From assembly GCF_900142085.1 (NCBI RefSeq), contig NZ_FQZQ01000002.1, positions 1 to 64,000 on the forward strand: a DNA stretch of 64,000 nucleotides, given 5' to 3'. The notes under the pieces were generated by a model that saw only the letters and a program-made list of their open reading frames with translations, had not been told where the DNA came from and did not search any database. The DNA is from Shimia gijangensis. GTDB lineage: Bacteria; Pseudomonadota; Alphaproteobacteria; Rhodobacterales; Rhodobacteraceae. Of the stretch, positions 8,472 through 16,295 are shown piece by piece. Numbering within the stretch: position 1 is the stretch's first letter; each line of letters starts with the position of its first letter. The position numbers and the translations under genes are program-made.

Positions 8472-9277
8472 GTTGCGACTCCTTGGGTATGGGCGTGCAG
8501 AAAGCGACGGATTGGGGCGTTTACCGCGACAGGATCCTCGGCCAAAGCCATATGTCTGAGACCAGGTAAAATCAGAGCTTCTGCGCCGTTGATTTCGGCG
8601 GCAATTGCCTTGGTCATTTCAGGGCCATTGCCGTAATCTTCATCCCCTGTGATGACTAGCGTCGGGCAGGAAATTGCTGGGGTGGGTGCTGTGATTTCGT
8701 CAATCCCGTCGGCCAAAACCCGGTAGATCGTGTGGTAAATCTCGATCTTGTTGGCCGTGACCCAGCCCCGCACCAGTTCCATCATTTGGGGGTTGGCTAG
8801 TCGAAAGTCTTTTGTAAACCAACGATCTAACGCGGCTTCTACAGTGGATGATGGGCCTTGTTCGCGTGCCATTTCAACACGGTCCAAAATTGCAGTCTGG
8901 GCCGCCTCGGTTCTTTGATGGGGGGAATGCAGAATGACCAAAGAAGTCGCCCTTGTTGGCACATCCTGTGCAAATCGACGGGCTATCATTCCACCCAAAG
9001 AAAAGCCCGCAATCGACGCTGTTTCTGCTCCAAGGTAATCCAGAAGTGCCGCCAACTGACGTGAAAACATCGCCAGCGAGGGCGTTTCGTTTGGAGCAGG
9101 GCTTTGGCCGTGGCCAAACAAATCGTAAGCCACGACGCGATATTGATCTCTTAGTGCTGGAGTTGTCCATTGCCAGCAGGCGCGGTTCAGGCCAAGCCCG
9201 TGGATCAAAACCACCACCGGCGCAGTCTCTGGCCCGCTGACATCATAGGCGGTTCCGTCAGGTGCAAACTGGGTCAT
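8468..9277 (-). CDS. Alpha/beta hydrolase (PcaD/RutD/TgnD-like)
   Basis: A 269-aa alpha/beta hydrolase starting MTQFAPDGTA at 9277, one base after the ridA stop. It has the oxyanion region LIHGLGLNRACW, the nucleophile elbow GFSLGG, the acidic residue in TGDEDYGN and the catalytic His in GLRHMALAEDP, all typical of 3-oxoadipate enol-lactonase-like enzymes. A longer upstream frame to 9436 overlaps ridA out of frame and is not credible as coding. In Rut- and Tgn-type pathways a hydrolase of this fold removes amide or carbamate products after monooxygenation, which fits its neighbours. Substrate unproven. Confidence 0.85.
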   Translation of the reverse strand: MTQFAPDGTAYDVSGPETAPVVVLIHGLGLNRACWQWTTPALRDQYRVVAYDLFGHGQSPAPNETPSLAMFSRQLAALLDYLGAETASIAGFSLGGMIARRFAQDVPTRATSLVILHSPHQRTEAAQTAILDRVEMAREQGPSSTVEAALDRWFTKDFRLANPQMMELVRGWVTANKIEIYHTIYRVLADGIDEITAPTPAISCPTLVITGDEDYGNGPEMTKAIAAEINGAEALILPGLRHMALAEDPVAVNAPIRRFLHAHTQGVAT

Positions 9278-9278
9278 A

Positions 9279-9680
9279 TCACACGCCGCTTTCCAAAGGG
9301 CGATAGGCGACGACCTCGATTTCGACCCGGATATCCACCAGAAAATCACTGACCAGAGCTGAGCGCGTCGGGGGCTCAACAGGGAAATACTCGCCATAGA
9401 CTTCATTGAAGCCCGGGAAGTCCGCTCGGTCACCAAGCCAGACCATGGATTTTACAACATCGCTCAACTCACAGCCCGCTTCGGCCAAGGTTGCCTGAAT
9501 GCCGTCAAGAACTGCGCGGGTCTGATCTTCGATGCTTCCGGCGGTCATTGGAACCCCGTCCTGCATCGGAATTTGCCCGGTCAGAAACACAAAATCACCG
9601 GCTCGAATTGCCCGGGAAAGGGACAAAACTCGCCCCCCGATTTCGAGCGGTTTTCCTACGATTTGTTTTTTGTTCGCCAT
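9279..9680 (-). CDS. RidA family (YjgF/UK114) enamine/imine deaminase
   Basis: A 133-aa RidA-fold protein with conserved VFLTGQIPM, QTRAVLDGIQATLAEAGC and the carboxylate-binding Arg in PTRSALV. RidA proteins hydrolyse reactive enamines and imines to carbonyl compounds and ammonia. It is the first gene of the minus-strand operon at 5734-9680 and diverges from the aldehyde dehydrogenase operon. As with RutC in pyrimidine breakdown, a RidA beside a flavin monooxygenase set suggests clearing of an unstable aminoacrylate-type intermediate. Confidence 0.88.
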   Translation of the reverse strand: MANKKQIVGKPLEIGGRVLSLSRAIRAGDFVFLTGQIPMQDGVPMTAGSIEDQTRAVLDGIQATLAEAGCELSDVVKSMVWLGDRADFPGFNEVYGEYFPVEPPTRSALVSDFLVDIRVEIEVVAYRPLESGV

Positions 9681-9735
9681 TTCGCTGTCTCCCTTATTGA
9701 AAGGTTAGACGGCGTTTTAGGGCATTTTATTCCCA

Positions 9736-9760
9736 AATTTCGACATAATACGACGAAATT
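9736..9760. promoter_or_regulatory. Inverted repeat in the divergent ridA / aldehyde dehydrogenase promoter region
   Basis: AATTTCG (9736-9742) and CGAAATT (9754-9760) form a perfect 7-bp inverted repeat with an 11-bp spacer, in the 142-bp gap between the two divergent operons. The same elements TTCGACA and GACGAAAT (or its complement) recur in the 15.3 kb promoter region beside the CdhR-like regulator gene, suggesting one regulator may serve both. Candidate operator only. Confidence 0.4.
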
Positions 9761-9822
9761 ACGCATGTTAAGTACGTTGAACCCGTAAGAATGAGAATCA
9801 CGGGACCAAAAGGAACGGCGAT

Positions 9823-11304
9823 ATGAGCGACATCCGCACTTACAAAATGTTGATAGACGGCGACTGGGTTGATGCGTCTGACGGAAAAACCTTTGACAGT
9901 ATCAACCCGGCAACCGGTGAAGTCTGGAGCCGCGTTCCGGAAGCCACGGCCGGTGATGTCGATCGCGCCGTTCGTGCCGCATATCGGGCGTTTGACACCG
10001 GGCCTTGGGCGAAAATGACCCCGACGGATCGGGGCCGTTGCCTTCGCAAACTGGCGGATCTTCTTGCCGACAAATCTGAAGATCTGGGACGCACCGAATC
10101 CATCGACAGTGGCAAGATGTTCAAAGAAACGCGCTGGCAGGCGAAGTATATCGCCGAATATTTTCATTTCTATGCGGGCTGCGCCGACAAGGTCAGCGGC
10201 GAGACCCTGCCCATCGATAAACCCGACATGTTTGTCTTTACCAAACGCGAGCCGCTGGGCGTTGTCGCAGCCGTGGTTCCTTGGAATTCACAGCTGTTCC
10301 TTGTGGCGGTCAAGATCGGCCCGGCGCTGGCGGCAGGCAACACTGTTGTTTTGAAAGCCTCGGAACACGCCTCTGCCGCGATGCTGGAATTTGGCGAACT
10401 CATCGAAGAGGCGGGGTTCCCGCCCGGTGTCATCAACATCGTTTCAGGGCACGGCGACCCGTGCGGCAAGGTGCTGACCAGCCATCCACAGGTGGCGCGG
10501 ATTTCCTTTACCGGCGGGCCCAATGCGGCGCGTCTGGTGCTGGAAAACTCCAAACAGAACTTTGCTGAAGTCTCATTGGAACTGGGCGGCAAATCGCCCT
10601 TCATCGTCTTTGACGACGCCAATATCGAAAGTGCGGTCAATGCATCGATTGCGGGAATTTTCGGGGCCACAGGGCAAAGCTGTGTCGCGGGATCGCGGCT
10701 CTATCTGCACGAAGACATTGCGGATGAATTCCTTGAACGCATGACCGGCATGGCGCGCAACATCCTGATTGGTGACCCGCTGGCTGAGGAAACCCAGATG
10801 GGCCCTTTGTGTACGCAAGGCCAGCTGGATCACATCCAGCGCGAAGTGGCCTTTGCCCGGGAAGAGGGCGGCAAAGTCCTTGTGGGTGGCAAGCAACCCG
10901 AGGGGTTGGAAGGTCTGTTTTACGAGCCGACAATCATCGAATGCCCGCGTCAGGACATGCGCATTGTCGACACGGAACTGTTTGGCCCGGTCCTGAGCGT
11001 TCAACGCTTTAGGACCGAGGAAGAAGTCCTGGCGCTGGCAAATGACAGCGAGCACGGACTTGCCGCCGGGATTTTCACCCAGAACAGCGCGCGAAGCTTG
11101 CGCATGTCCAGCGCCGTGCGCGCCGGCATTGTGTGGGTCAACACCTATCGCATGGTGTCACCGATTGCCGAATTTGGTGGCAACAAAGGCTCGGGCTATG
11201 GCCGCGAAGCCGGCTTCCAGGCGATTTACGACTACACCAGACCGAAAACGGTCTGGATAAACACATCGGATGAACCGATGGCCAACCCATTTGTCATGCG
11301 CTGA
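9823..11304 (+). CDS. NAD(P)-dependent aldehyde dehydrogenase
   Basis: A 493-aa ALDH oxidising an aldehyde to its acid. The cofactor motif VPWNS (Asn155), Lys178, general base Glu253 (LELGGKS) and nucleophile Cys287 (GQSCVAGSR) are all present. It leads a plus-strand operon with a luciferase-like monooxygenase, an enoyl-CoA hydratase and a carnitine dehydrogenase, and faces the ridA operon. By analogy with TgnC, which oxidises the ring-opened aldehyde of trigonelline, it may act directly after the monooxygenase; betaine-aldehyde-type substrates are an alternative. Start chosen at MSDIRTYKM after AAAGGAA. Confidence 0.9.
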   Translation: MSDIRTYKMLIDGDWVDASDGKTFDSINPATGEVWSRVPEATAGDVDRAVRAAYRAFDTGPWAKMTPTDRGRCLRKLADLLADKSEDLGRTESIDSGKMFKETRWQAKYIAEYFHFYAGCADKVSGETLPIDKPDMFVFTKREPLGVVAAVVPWNSQLFLVAVKIGPALAAGNTVVLKASEHASAAMLEFGELIEEAGFPPGVINIVSGHGDPCGKVLTSHPQVARISFTGGPNAARLVLENSKQNFAEVSLELGGKSPFIVFDDANIESAVNASIAGIFGATGQSCVAGSRLYLHEDIADEFLERMTGMARNILIGDPLAEETQMGPLCTQGQLDHIQREVAFAREEGGKVLVGGKQPEGLEGLFYEPTIIECPRQDMRIVDTELFGPVLSVQRFRTEEEVLALANDSEHGLAAGIFTQNSARSLRMSSAVRAGIVWVNTYRMVSPIAEFGGNKGSGYGREAGFQAIYDYTRPKTVWINTSDEPMANPFVMR

Positions 11305-11330
11305 TTTCAGCGAAACACGGAGTACGACCT

Positions 11331-12365
11331 ATGAAGTTCCAAATTGCAGTCAACATGGAGCGTATGGATGCCAGCCTTGATATGAAGGCGGTCCGCGATC
11401 ACACTCTGGACATGGTTAAGATGGCTGAACAGGGCGGTTTTGAAATCGCCTGGGCGGCTGAGCACCATGCCATGGAAATGACTATTGCGCCGAACCCGTT
11501 TCAGATTTTGACGTGGTGGGGTGAGCACACAAGTAAAATTCGCTTGGGCACCGCTGTGGCTGTGGCGCCATATTGGTCTCCGATCCGTCTGGCTGGCGAG
11601 GCGGCCATGACCGACCTTCTGAGCGATGGTCGTCTGGAGTTCGGAATCGGATCGGGCGCATATCAACGCGAGTTTGATCGGATGCATCCCGGGCTCAAGC
11701 AAAGCGACGCATGGCGGTACATGCAGGAAATGCTGCCTGCAGTGCGGGCGCTTTGGGCGGGCGATCACGAGTTGGACGGTGATTTCTGGAACTATCCAGT
11801 GTCAACTTCGGTGCCGAAACCTGCTCAAAAAGACGTGCCGATCTGGGTGGCTGCCCGCTCGCCGATTACCTTCGATTACGCAGTGAAAAATGGCTACAAT
11901 ATCCAATCTTGGCCGCTCACCCGCCCAATGAGCGAAGCCGAGCTTTATATGGAGCGCCTGCAGGAAGCGGTTGACGCCAATCCGGGTTGCAAGCGGCCAA
12001 CGATGGCGATGATGCGTCACACGGCGGTTTATGACAAACCCGAAGACGTGGATGTGCCTTTGGCCGCAGCTCGGACCCAGTTGGGGCAGTTTGAGAATTA
12101 TTTCAAAAACTTAGGTGATGTGGAAAACGGATTTGCGAAACCAATTCCACTGGAAAGCCTGGAAAACCGCGCGGAATACGATGCGGACATGCTGACCGAG
12201 AACCTGATGTTTGGCACGCCAGACGTGGTGATCGAAAAGCTGAAAAAGTACGAGGCTATCGGTGTCGATAGCTTCATCTACTACGCCAGCCTGGGTCTGG
12301 GTCACAAAGAACAGAAACGCTCGCTCGAGCTGTTTTGTGACAAGGTCATGCCAGCCTTCTCGTAA
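11331..12365 (+). CDS. Luciferase-like (LLM class) flavin-dependent monooxygenase
   Basis: A 344-aa protein of the bacterial luciferase/LLM family that uses free reduced FMN and oxygen. Landmarks are FEIAWAAEHHAMEM at the substrate and flavin face, LTWWGEHTSKIRLGTAVAV, and DGRLEFGIGSGAYQREFDR. It carries no reductase domain, so it needs a partner; the flavin reductase in the fusion protein at 6360-8471 is the obvious one. It lies 26 bp after the aldehyde dehydrogenase, with an ACGGAG ribosome-binding site. Likely role: oxygenative opening of an N-heterocycle or oxidation of a methylated amine, by analogy with TgnA and RutA. The substrate is inferred only. Confidence 0.85.
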   Translation: MKFQIAVNMERMDASLDMKAVRDHTLDMVKMAEQGGFEIAWAAEHHAMEMTIAPNPFQILTWWGEHTSKIRLGTAVAVAPYWSPIRLAGEAAMTDLLSDGRLEFGIGSGAYQREFDRMHPGLKQSDAWRYMQEMLPAVRALWAGDHELDGDFWNYPVSTSVPKPAQKDVPIWVAARSPITFDYAVKNGYNIQSWPLTRPMSEAELYMERLQEAVDANPGCKRPTMAMMRHTAVYDKPEDVDVPLAAARTQLGQFENYFKNLGDVENGFAKPIPLESLENRAEYDADMLTENLMFGTPDVVIEKLKKYEAIGVDSFIYYASLGLGHKEQKRSLELFCDKVMPAFS

Positions 12366-12411
12366 GGCTGGTTTCGGAAACGCACGAATTACGTAAGAAC
12401 AGGAAGACAAC

Positions 12412-13215
12412 ATGACTGAAGGTGTCACAACCCGTCGCGACGGGCATGTTTTGGAGATCACTCTTGATCGCCCAAAGGTCAACGCAATTGACGTTGCCAC
12501 GTCTCAGGCCCTTGCTGCGGCCTTCAAAGAACTGCATGACGACCCGGAGCTTCGGGTCGCCATTCTCACCTGCGGAGGGGACAAGATCTTTTCCGCAGGC
12601 TGGGATCTCAAGGCGCTGAATTCGGGTGAAATGCAGCTCGATAACTGGTGGGAAACCGATGATTACGGGGATGGCGGGTTCACTGGCCTGACCGAGAACT
12701 GGTTCCTGAACAAGCCGGTGATTGCCGCAATCAATGGTCTGGCCATTGGCGGCGGGTTCGAGATGGCGCTGGCCTGTGATCTGCTGATCGCCGCCGATCA
12801 CGTTGAATTTGGTCTGCCGGAAATGCCGCTTGGTATTGTGCCGGACGCAGGTGCATTGCAACGTCTGCCACGTCGCATCCCTCACAACATCGCGATGGAG
12901 ATGTTCTATCTCGGGCGTCGCATGCCTGCGGCTGAGGCTGCGCACTACGGGCTGGTCAACAAGATCGTGCCCAAGGATCAACTGATGGATGCTGCCCGCG
13001 AGTGGGCGGCGTCGCTGGCTTGGTCTGCACCTCTGGCTATGCAAAGCGTCAAAGAGGTTCAGCGCACTATCGAATGTGTCCCTTTGGAGGATGCGTTCCA
13101 CAAAATGCGCACTGATCCCATGCCAACCTATCGCAAGATGCTGAAATCGGATGATGCGGCCGAGGGCGTGGCGGCATTTGTCGAAAAACGCGAACCCAAC
13201 TTTAAGGGTGAGTAA
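12412..13215 (+). CDS. caiD: Enoyl-CoA hydratase, CaiD-like (crotonobetainyl-CoA hydratase)
   Basis: A 267-aa crotonase-fold enzyme. It follows Escherichia coli CaiD closely in blocks such as HVLEITLDRPKVNAID, FSAGWDLKA, KPVIAAINGLAIGGGFE, LGIVPDAG and FVEKREPNFKG at the end. CaiD interconverts crotonobetainyl-CoA and carnitinyl-CoA. The neighbouring carnitine dehydrogenase starts one base after its stop, which strongly supports a carnitine role. The CaiD-specific name is based on remembered family similarity rather than a search, so a general hydratase remains possible. Confidence 0.8.
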   Translation: MTEGVTTRRDGHVLEITLDRPKVNAIDVATSQALAAAFKELHDDPELRVAILTCGGDKIFSAGWDLKALNSGEMQLDNWWETDDYGDGGFTGLTENWFLNKPVIAAINGLAIGGGFEMALACDLLIAADHVEFGLPEMPLGIVPDAGALQRLPRRIPHNIAMEMFYLGRRMPAAEAAHYGLVNKIVPKDQLMDAAREWAASLAWSAPLAMQSVKEVQRTIECVPLEDAFHKMRTDPMPTYRKMLKSDDAAEGVAAFVEKREPNFKGE

Positions 13216-13216
13216 C

Positions 13217-14167
13217 ATGTTCAAAGCACCGAAGGACGTTAAGCGCGTCGCCAGTATTGGCGGCGGGCCCATCGGGGGGGGCTGGACCGCGCATTTTCTG
13301 GCGCGCGGCTATGACGTCACCACCTATCTGCACAGCGAAGCGGAAATTCCGGCCTTTCGTACCATTTTGGACACGGCCTGGATCAGCCTGACCGCGCTGG
13401 GCCTTGCCGAAGGCGCCTCGCTGGACCGGCTGACGATTGAGACGGATATCGAAAAGGCTGTTGAAGGCGCTGATTTTATTCAGGAAAGCGCGCCTGAGAA
13501 CCTTGAGATGAAGCAAGAGCTTTATCGCAGGCTGGGTGAGGTTGTGCCAAAGGATGTGGTCATAGGGTCTTCGACCTCGGGTCTGATGATGAGTGACATT
13601 CAGGCCAAATGTGCAACCCCTGAGCGCACGGTGATCGGGCATCCGTTTAACCCGCCCTATCTCTTGCCGTTGGTCGAGATCGTTGGTGGAGACAACACTG
13701 TGCCCGAAGCGGTTCAGTGGGCCGGAGAGTTCTATCGCATCGCGGGTAAAGCACCCCTGATGATGAAAAAGGAAATCCCCGGTTTTGTCGCCACGCGCCT
13801 GCAAGAGGCTTTGTGGCGCGAGGCGCTGCATATGGTGGCCAATGGCGAGGCAACGCCCGAAGACATCGACATTGCCCTGATGAACGGTCCCGCACCGCGC
13901 ATGATGGCGCAAGGTCAGTGCATGGCGTTCCACGTCGCCTGTGGCGAGGGCGGCATGGCGACGAACCTTGATCAGTTTGGCCCGGCGCTCAAGCTGCCAT
14001 GGACCCGGCTGGAGGCACCGGAGCTGACGCAAGAGCTACGGGACCGTATGGTCGAGGGCTGCAACGACATCGCGGGCGACCAGCATTTCTCGGATATGGC
14101 CACGCAGCGCGACAAAGAGATCGTGGCGTTGCTGAATGCGCTTAGGGCTTCTCGCGACGACGGGTGA
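13217..14167 (+). CDS. lcdH: L-carnitine 3-dehydrogenase (3-hydroxyacyl-CoA dehydrogenase family)
   Basis: Oxidises L-carnitine to 3-dehydrocarnitine with NAD. The 316-aa frame begins MFKAPKDVKRVASIGGGPIG at 13217, one base after the upstream stop; a longer frame from 13151 overlaps the hydratase and is rejected. The Rossmann loop GGGPIGGGW, the catalytic HPFNPPYLLPLVE region and the ending typical of carnitine dehydrogenase (no second HCDH domain) are visible. Many homologues are fused to a betainyl-CoA thioesterase domain (CdhB); this one is not. The partner enzyme CdhC is encoded 1.2 kb away beyond the regulator. Confidence 0.85.
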   Translation: MFKAPKDVKRVASIGGGPIGGGWTAHFLARGYDVTTYLHSEAEIPAFRTILDTAWISLTALGLAEGASLDRLTIETDIEKAVEGADFIQESAPENLEMKQELYRRLGEVVPKDVVIGSSTSGLMMSDIQAKCATPERTVIGHPFNPPYLLPLVEIVGGDNTVPEAVQWAGEFYRIAGKAPLMMKKEIPGFVATRLQEALWREALHMVANGEATPEDIDIALMNGPAPRMMAQGQCMAFHVACGEGGMATNLDQFGPALKLPWTRLEAPELTQELRDRMVEGCNDIAGDQHFSDMATQRDKEIVALLNALRASRDDG

Positions 14168-14186
14168 CCCTCTTAAGCAGAACCAA

Positions 14187-14227
14187 AACGCCCTGTGCCC
14201 ACACCCGGTTACAGGGCGTTTTTCTTT
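14187..14227. terminator. Bidirectional terminator between convergent lcdH and the CdhR-like gene
   Basis: AACGCCCTGT (14187-14196) and ACAGGGCGTT (14211-14220) form a perfect 10-bp stem with a 14-nt loop, followed by TTTTTCTTTTG. On the other strand the stem is followed by a shorter T-run. The regulator stop codon lies at the edge of the loop, so its last codons form one arm. A single hairpin probably ends both converging transcripts. Confidence 0.8.
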
Positions 14228-15273
14228 TGTTGTTTGAGCTGTAGGGACGCAATGAATTCCGATAGCGTTCCCGGCCAGCTAGGTGCGGATTCGTCCTGGG
14301 GCCAGGCTTCGCGATACTCGGATGGCCGCCTGTCGAAGAATTTGCCGAACGAATAGGCAAAATGCGACAGGGTGTTGAACCCAGAAGCTGTGGCGATCTC
14401 ACGGACACTCAAATTCGTTGAAATCAAAAGCAAACGTGCCCTTTGCAGACGGAGTAAAAGGCCAAACTGAACGACGGTACACCCGATCTGTTTTTTGAAA
14501 TTCCTCTCTAGCTGGCGTTGTGACACGCCCAAAGCTTCTGCAATCTCAGGTACGCTTAACGGTTCCTCGATGTTGCGTTCGATCAGCGCGATTGCCTCGC
14601 GTATGACAGGAGGCAGGGTCACGGTGCCATGCCCCATTGTGCGCCGCTGTGGTGCGGATTTTTCGCGGATCGAATGCACCATCATCTGGTCCGCAATTTC
14701 ACCTGAAAAGGCGCTACCGTGAATAATCTCAATGATGTAAAGCATCATATCGACAACGGCCATCGCGCCGGCACAGGTCAGAACGCGATTGTTGGTGGTA
14801 AAGACCTGTTCCTTGACGTCGATATTGTCAAAAGTTTCCTTGAATCCATTCATCCAGGACCAGTGGGTTGTTGCTTCTTTTTCGGCCAGCAAACCGGCCC
14901 TTGCAACCGGGTAACAACCCAATTCGACAGCGCAAATCGTTTCCCCCTGACGAGACCGTCTGCGCAGCCACGATACCAGATTTCGGTTGTTGTAATGCTC
15001 GGCCCCCCAGCTCGCCAGAACGGACACATAATCCGCAGAGCGTATATTTTCGGTGTCCGTCGAAGCTGTCACCGAAAGGCCGCTACTGGCGATGACCTGT
15101 GCGCCGTCAAAGGACACGATCTCCCACGAAAAAGATTTTTGCGACGACAGGTAGTTGGCGATGCGCATGGTCTCGATCATGTTGACCAAAGTGCCCAAAT
15201 TGAATCGGGGTATGACCACAAACACCATGTGAGTCTCGCCGCGCTCCATGGGCTGATCTAGTTTCAGGTCCAT
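14209..15273 (-). CDS. GlxA-family AraC-type regulator, CdhR-like (carnitine catabolism)
   Basis: A 354-aa regulator. Residues about 15-190 form a DJ-1/PfpI-like sensor domain, with a Cys in VELGCYPVARAGLL. Residues about 225-325 form the AraC double helix-turn-helix (LSVPEIAEALGVSQRQLERNFKKQIG and LSVREIATASGFNTLSHFAYSF, shortened here to their recognisable cores). The family includes CdhR and GbdR, which control carnitine and betaine genes in pseudomonads. It diverges from the dehydrocarnitine-cleavage gene, the classic place for a pathway activator. Its C-terminal tail forms part of the shared terminator. The ligand is inferred to be carnitine or a derivative. Confidence 0.85.
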   Translation of the reverse strand: MDLKLDQPMERGETHMVFVVIPRFNLGTLVNMIETMRIANYLSSQKSFSWEIVSFDGAQVIASSGLSVTASTDTENIRSADYVSVLASWGAEHYNNRNLVSWLRRRSRQGETICAVELGCYPVARAGLLAEKEATTHWSWMNGFKETFDNIDVKEQVFTTNNRVLTCAGAMAVVDMMLYIIEIIHGSAFSGEIADQMMVHSIREKSAPQRRTMGHGTVTLPPVIREAIALIERNIEEPLSVPEIAEALGVSQRQLERNFKKQIGCTVVQFGLLLRLQRARLLLISTNLSVREIATASGFNTLSHFAYSFGKFFDRRPSEYREAWPQDESAPSWPGTLSEFIASLQLKQQKKNAL

Positions 15274-15309
15274 TTTATTCTTTCTGCAGAATCATCAAAT
15301 TGGTGCATT

Positions 15310-15349
15310 ATTTCGTCACTATTAAGCAATATGAGGCGAATATTCGACA
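15310..15349. promoter_or_regulatory. Candidate operator region of the carnitine operon
   Basis: The 130-bp gap between the divergent CdhR-like gene and the BKACE gene contains ATTTCGTC (15310-15317), a perfect 10-bp palindrome CGAATATTCG (15337-15346) and TTCGACA (15343-15349). TTCGACA and the complement of ATTTCGTC also occur together in the 9.74 kb promoter region, pointing to a shared binding site. No clear sigma-70 boxes were assigned. Confidence 0.4.
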
Positions 15350-15403
15350 ATTTTTTTGTTGTCTCGTTCACAACAATGGAGGAAAGAACAAGGAAACGCG
15401 CCA

Positions 15404-16294
15404 ATGAACTACGATGTTGTTGTGACCTGTGCGGTCACGGGAGCAGGGGCCACTACTGATCGCAGCCCGCATGTACCTGTCACACCAAAAGAGGTGGCGG
15501 ATGCCGCTATTGAAGCCGCCAAGGCCGGAGCAGCGGTGGCGCACATCCATGTACGTGACCCGGAAACAGGGCAGGGGTCGCGAGATCCGAAGTTGTTCAA
15601 AGAGGTGGTGGATCGGGTCCGTGACAGCGATACAGACGTCGTGATCAACCTGACCGCAGGTATGGGTGGCGACTGGATTCAGGACGCTGATAACCCGGCG
15701 ATGCCCGGTCCCGGTACCGACATGATCAGCGCCGAAGAGCGCCTGATCCACATCGAAGAATGCCGCCCTGACATTTGTTCTCTGGATTGTGGTACGCTGA
15801 ATTTTGGCGATGGCGACAATATCTATATCTCGACCCCGCCAACCTTGCGCTACATGGCCGAAAAGGTGCGGGAATGGGGCGTAAAGCCCGAGTTGGAAGT
15901 GTTCGAATTGGGCCACATTCGCTTTGCGCGTCAGATGATCAAGGAAGGCCTGATCGCGGACCCACCCATGTTCCAGATTTGTCTGGGTATTCCATGGGGC
16001 GCGGATCAGAGCGTCGACACGATGAAGGTCATGAAGGACCACCTGCCGCATGACGCCAGCTGGGCCGGGTTTGGCATTTCGCGCATGCAGATGCCGATGG
16101 CTGCTGCTGCGGTTGCAATGGGTGGCAACGTGCGTGTCGGTCTGGAGGACAACCTGTTCCTGGATCGCGGCGTTCTGGCCACAAACGGTCAACTCGTTAC
16201 TCGTGCGGTCGAGATTATTGAACGTATGGGCGGTCGCGCGATCACACCACAGGAAGCGCGCAACAAACTGAAGCTGCGCGGAGCAGAGATCTAA
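15404..16294 (+). CDS. cdhC: 3-keto acid cleavage enzyme (BKACE, DUF849), probable 3-dehydrocarnitine cleavage enzyme
   Basis: A zinc-dependent BKACE enzyme of 296 aa from [15 protein letters not shown]. It shows the metal-binding His47/His49 ([11 protein letters not shown]), the [10 protein letters not shown] block and the late Glu in RVGLEDNLF. Family members condense a beta-keto acid with acetyl-CoA and release acetoacetate plus a new CoA ester. With dehydrocarnitine the products are acetoacetate and betainyl-CoA. The position between a CdhR-like regulator and a transporter, with carnitine dehydrogenase nearby, supports this specificity. A start at 15356 is less likely because a GGAGG/AAGGA tract precedes 15404. 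Confidence 0.85.
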   Translation: MNYDVVVTCAVTGAGATTDRSPHVPVTPKEVADAAIEAAKAGAAVAHIHVRDPETGQGSRDPKLFKEVVDRVRDSDTDVVINLTAGMGGDWIQDADNPAMPGPGTDMISAEERLIHIEECRPDICSLDCGTLNFGDGDNIYISTPPTLRYMAEKVREWGVKPELEVFELGHIRFARQMIKEGLIADPPMFQICLGIPWGADQSVDTMKVMKDHLPHDASWAGFGISRMQMPMAAAAVAMGGNVRVGLEDNLFLDRGVLATNGQLVTRAVEIIERMGGRAITPQEARNKLKLRGAEI

Positions 16295-16295
16295 C

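Noticed and set aside
12346-13272. 308-aa minus-strand frame opposite the CaiD-like gene
   Set aside because: Antisense to a clearly coding crotonase gene; low-complexity, basic translation with no family pattern.
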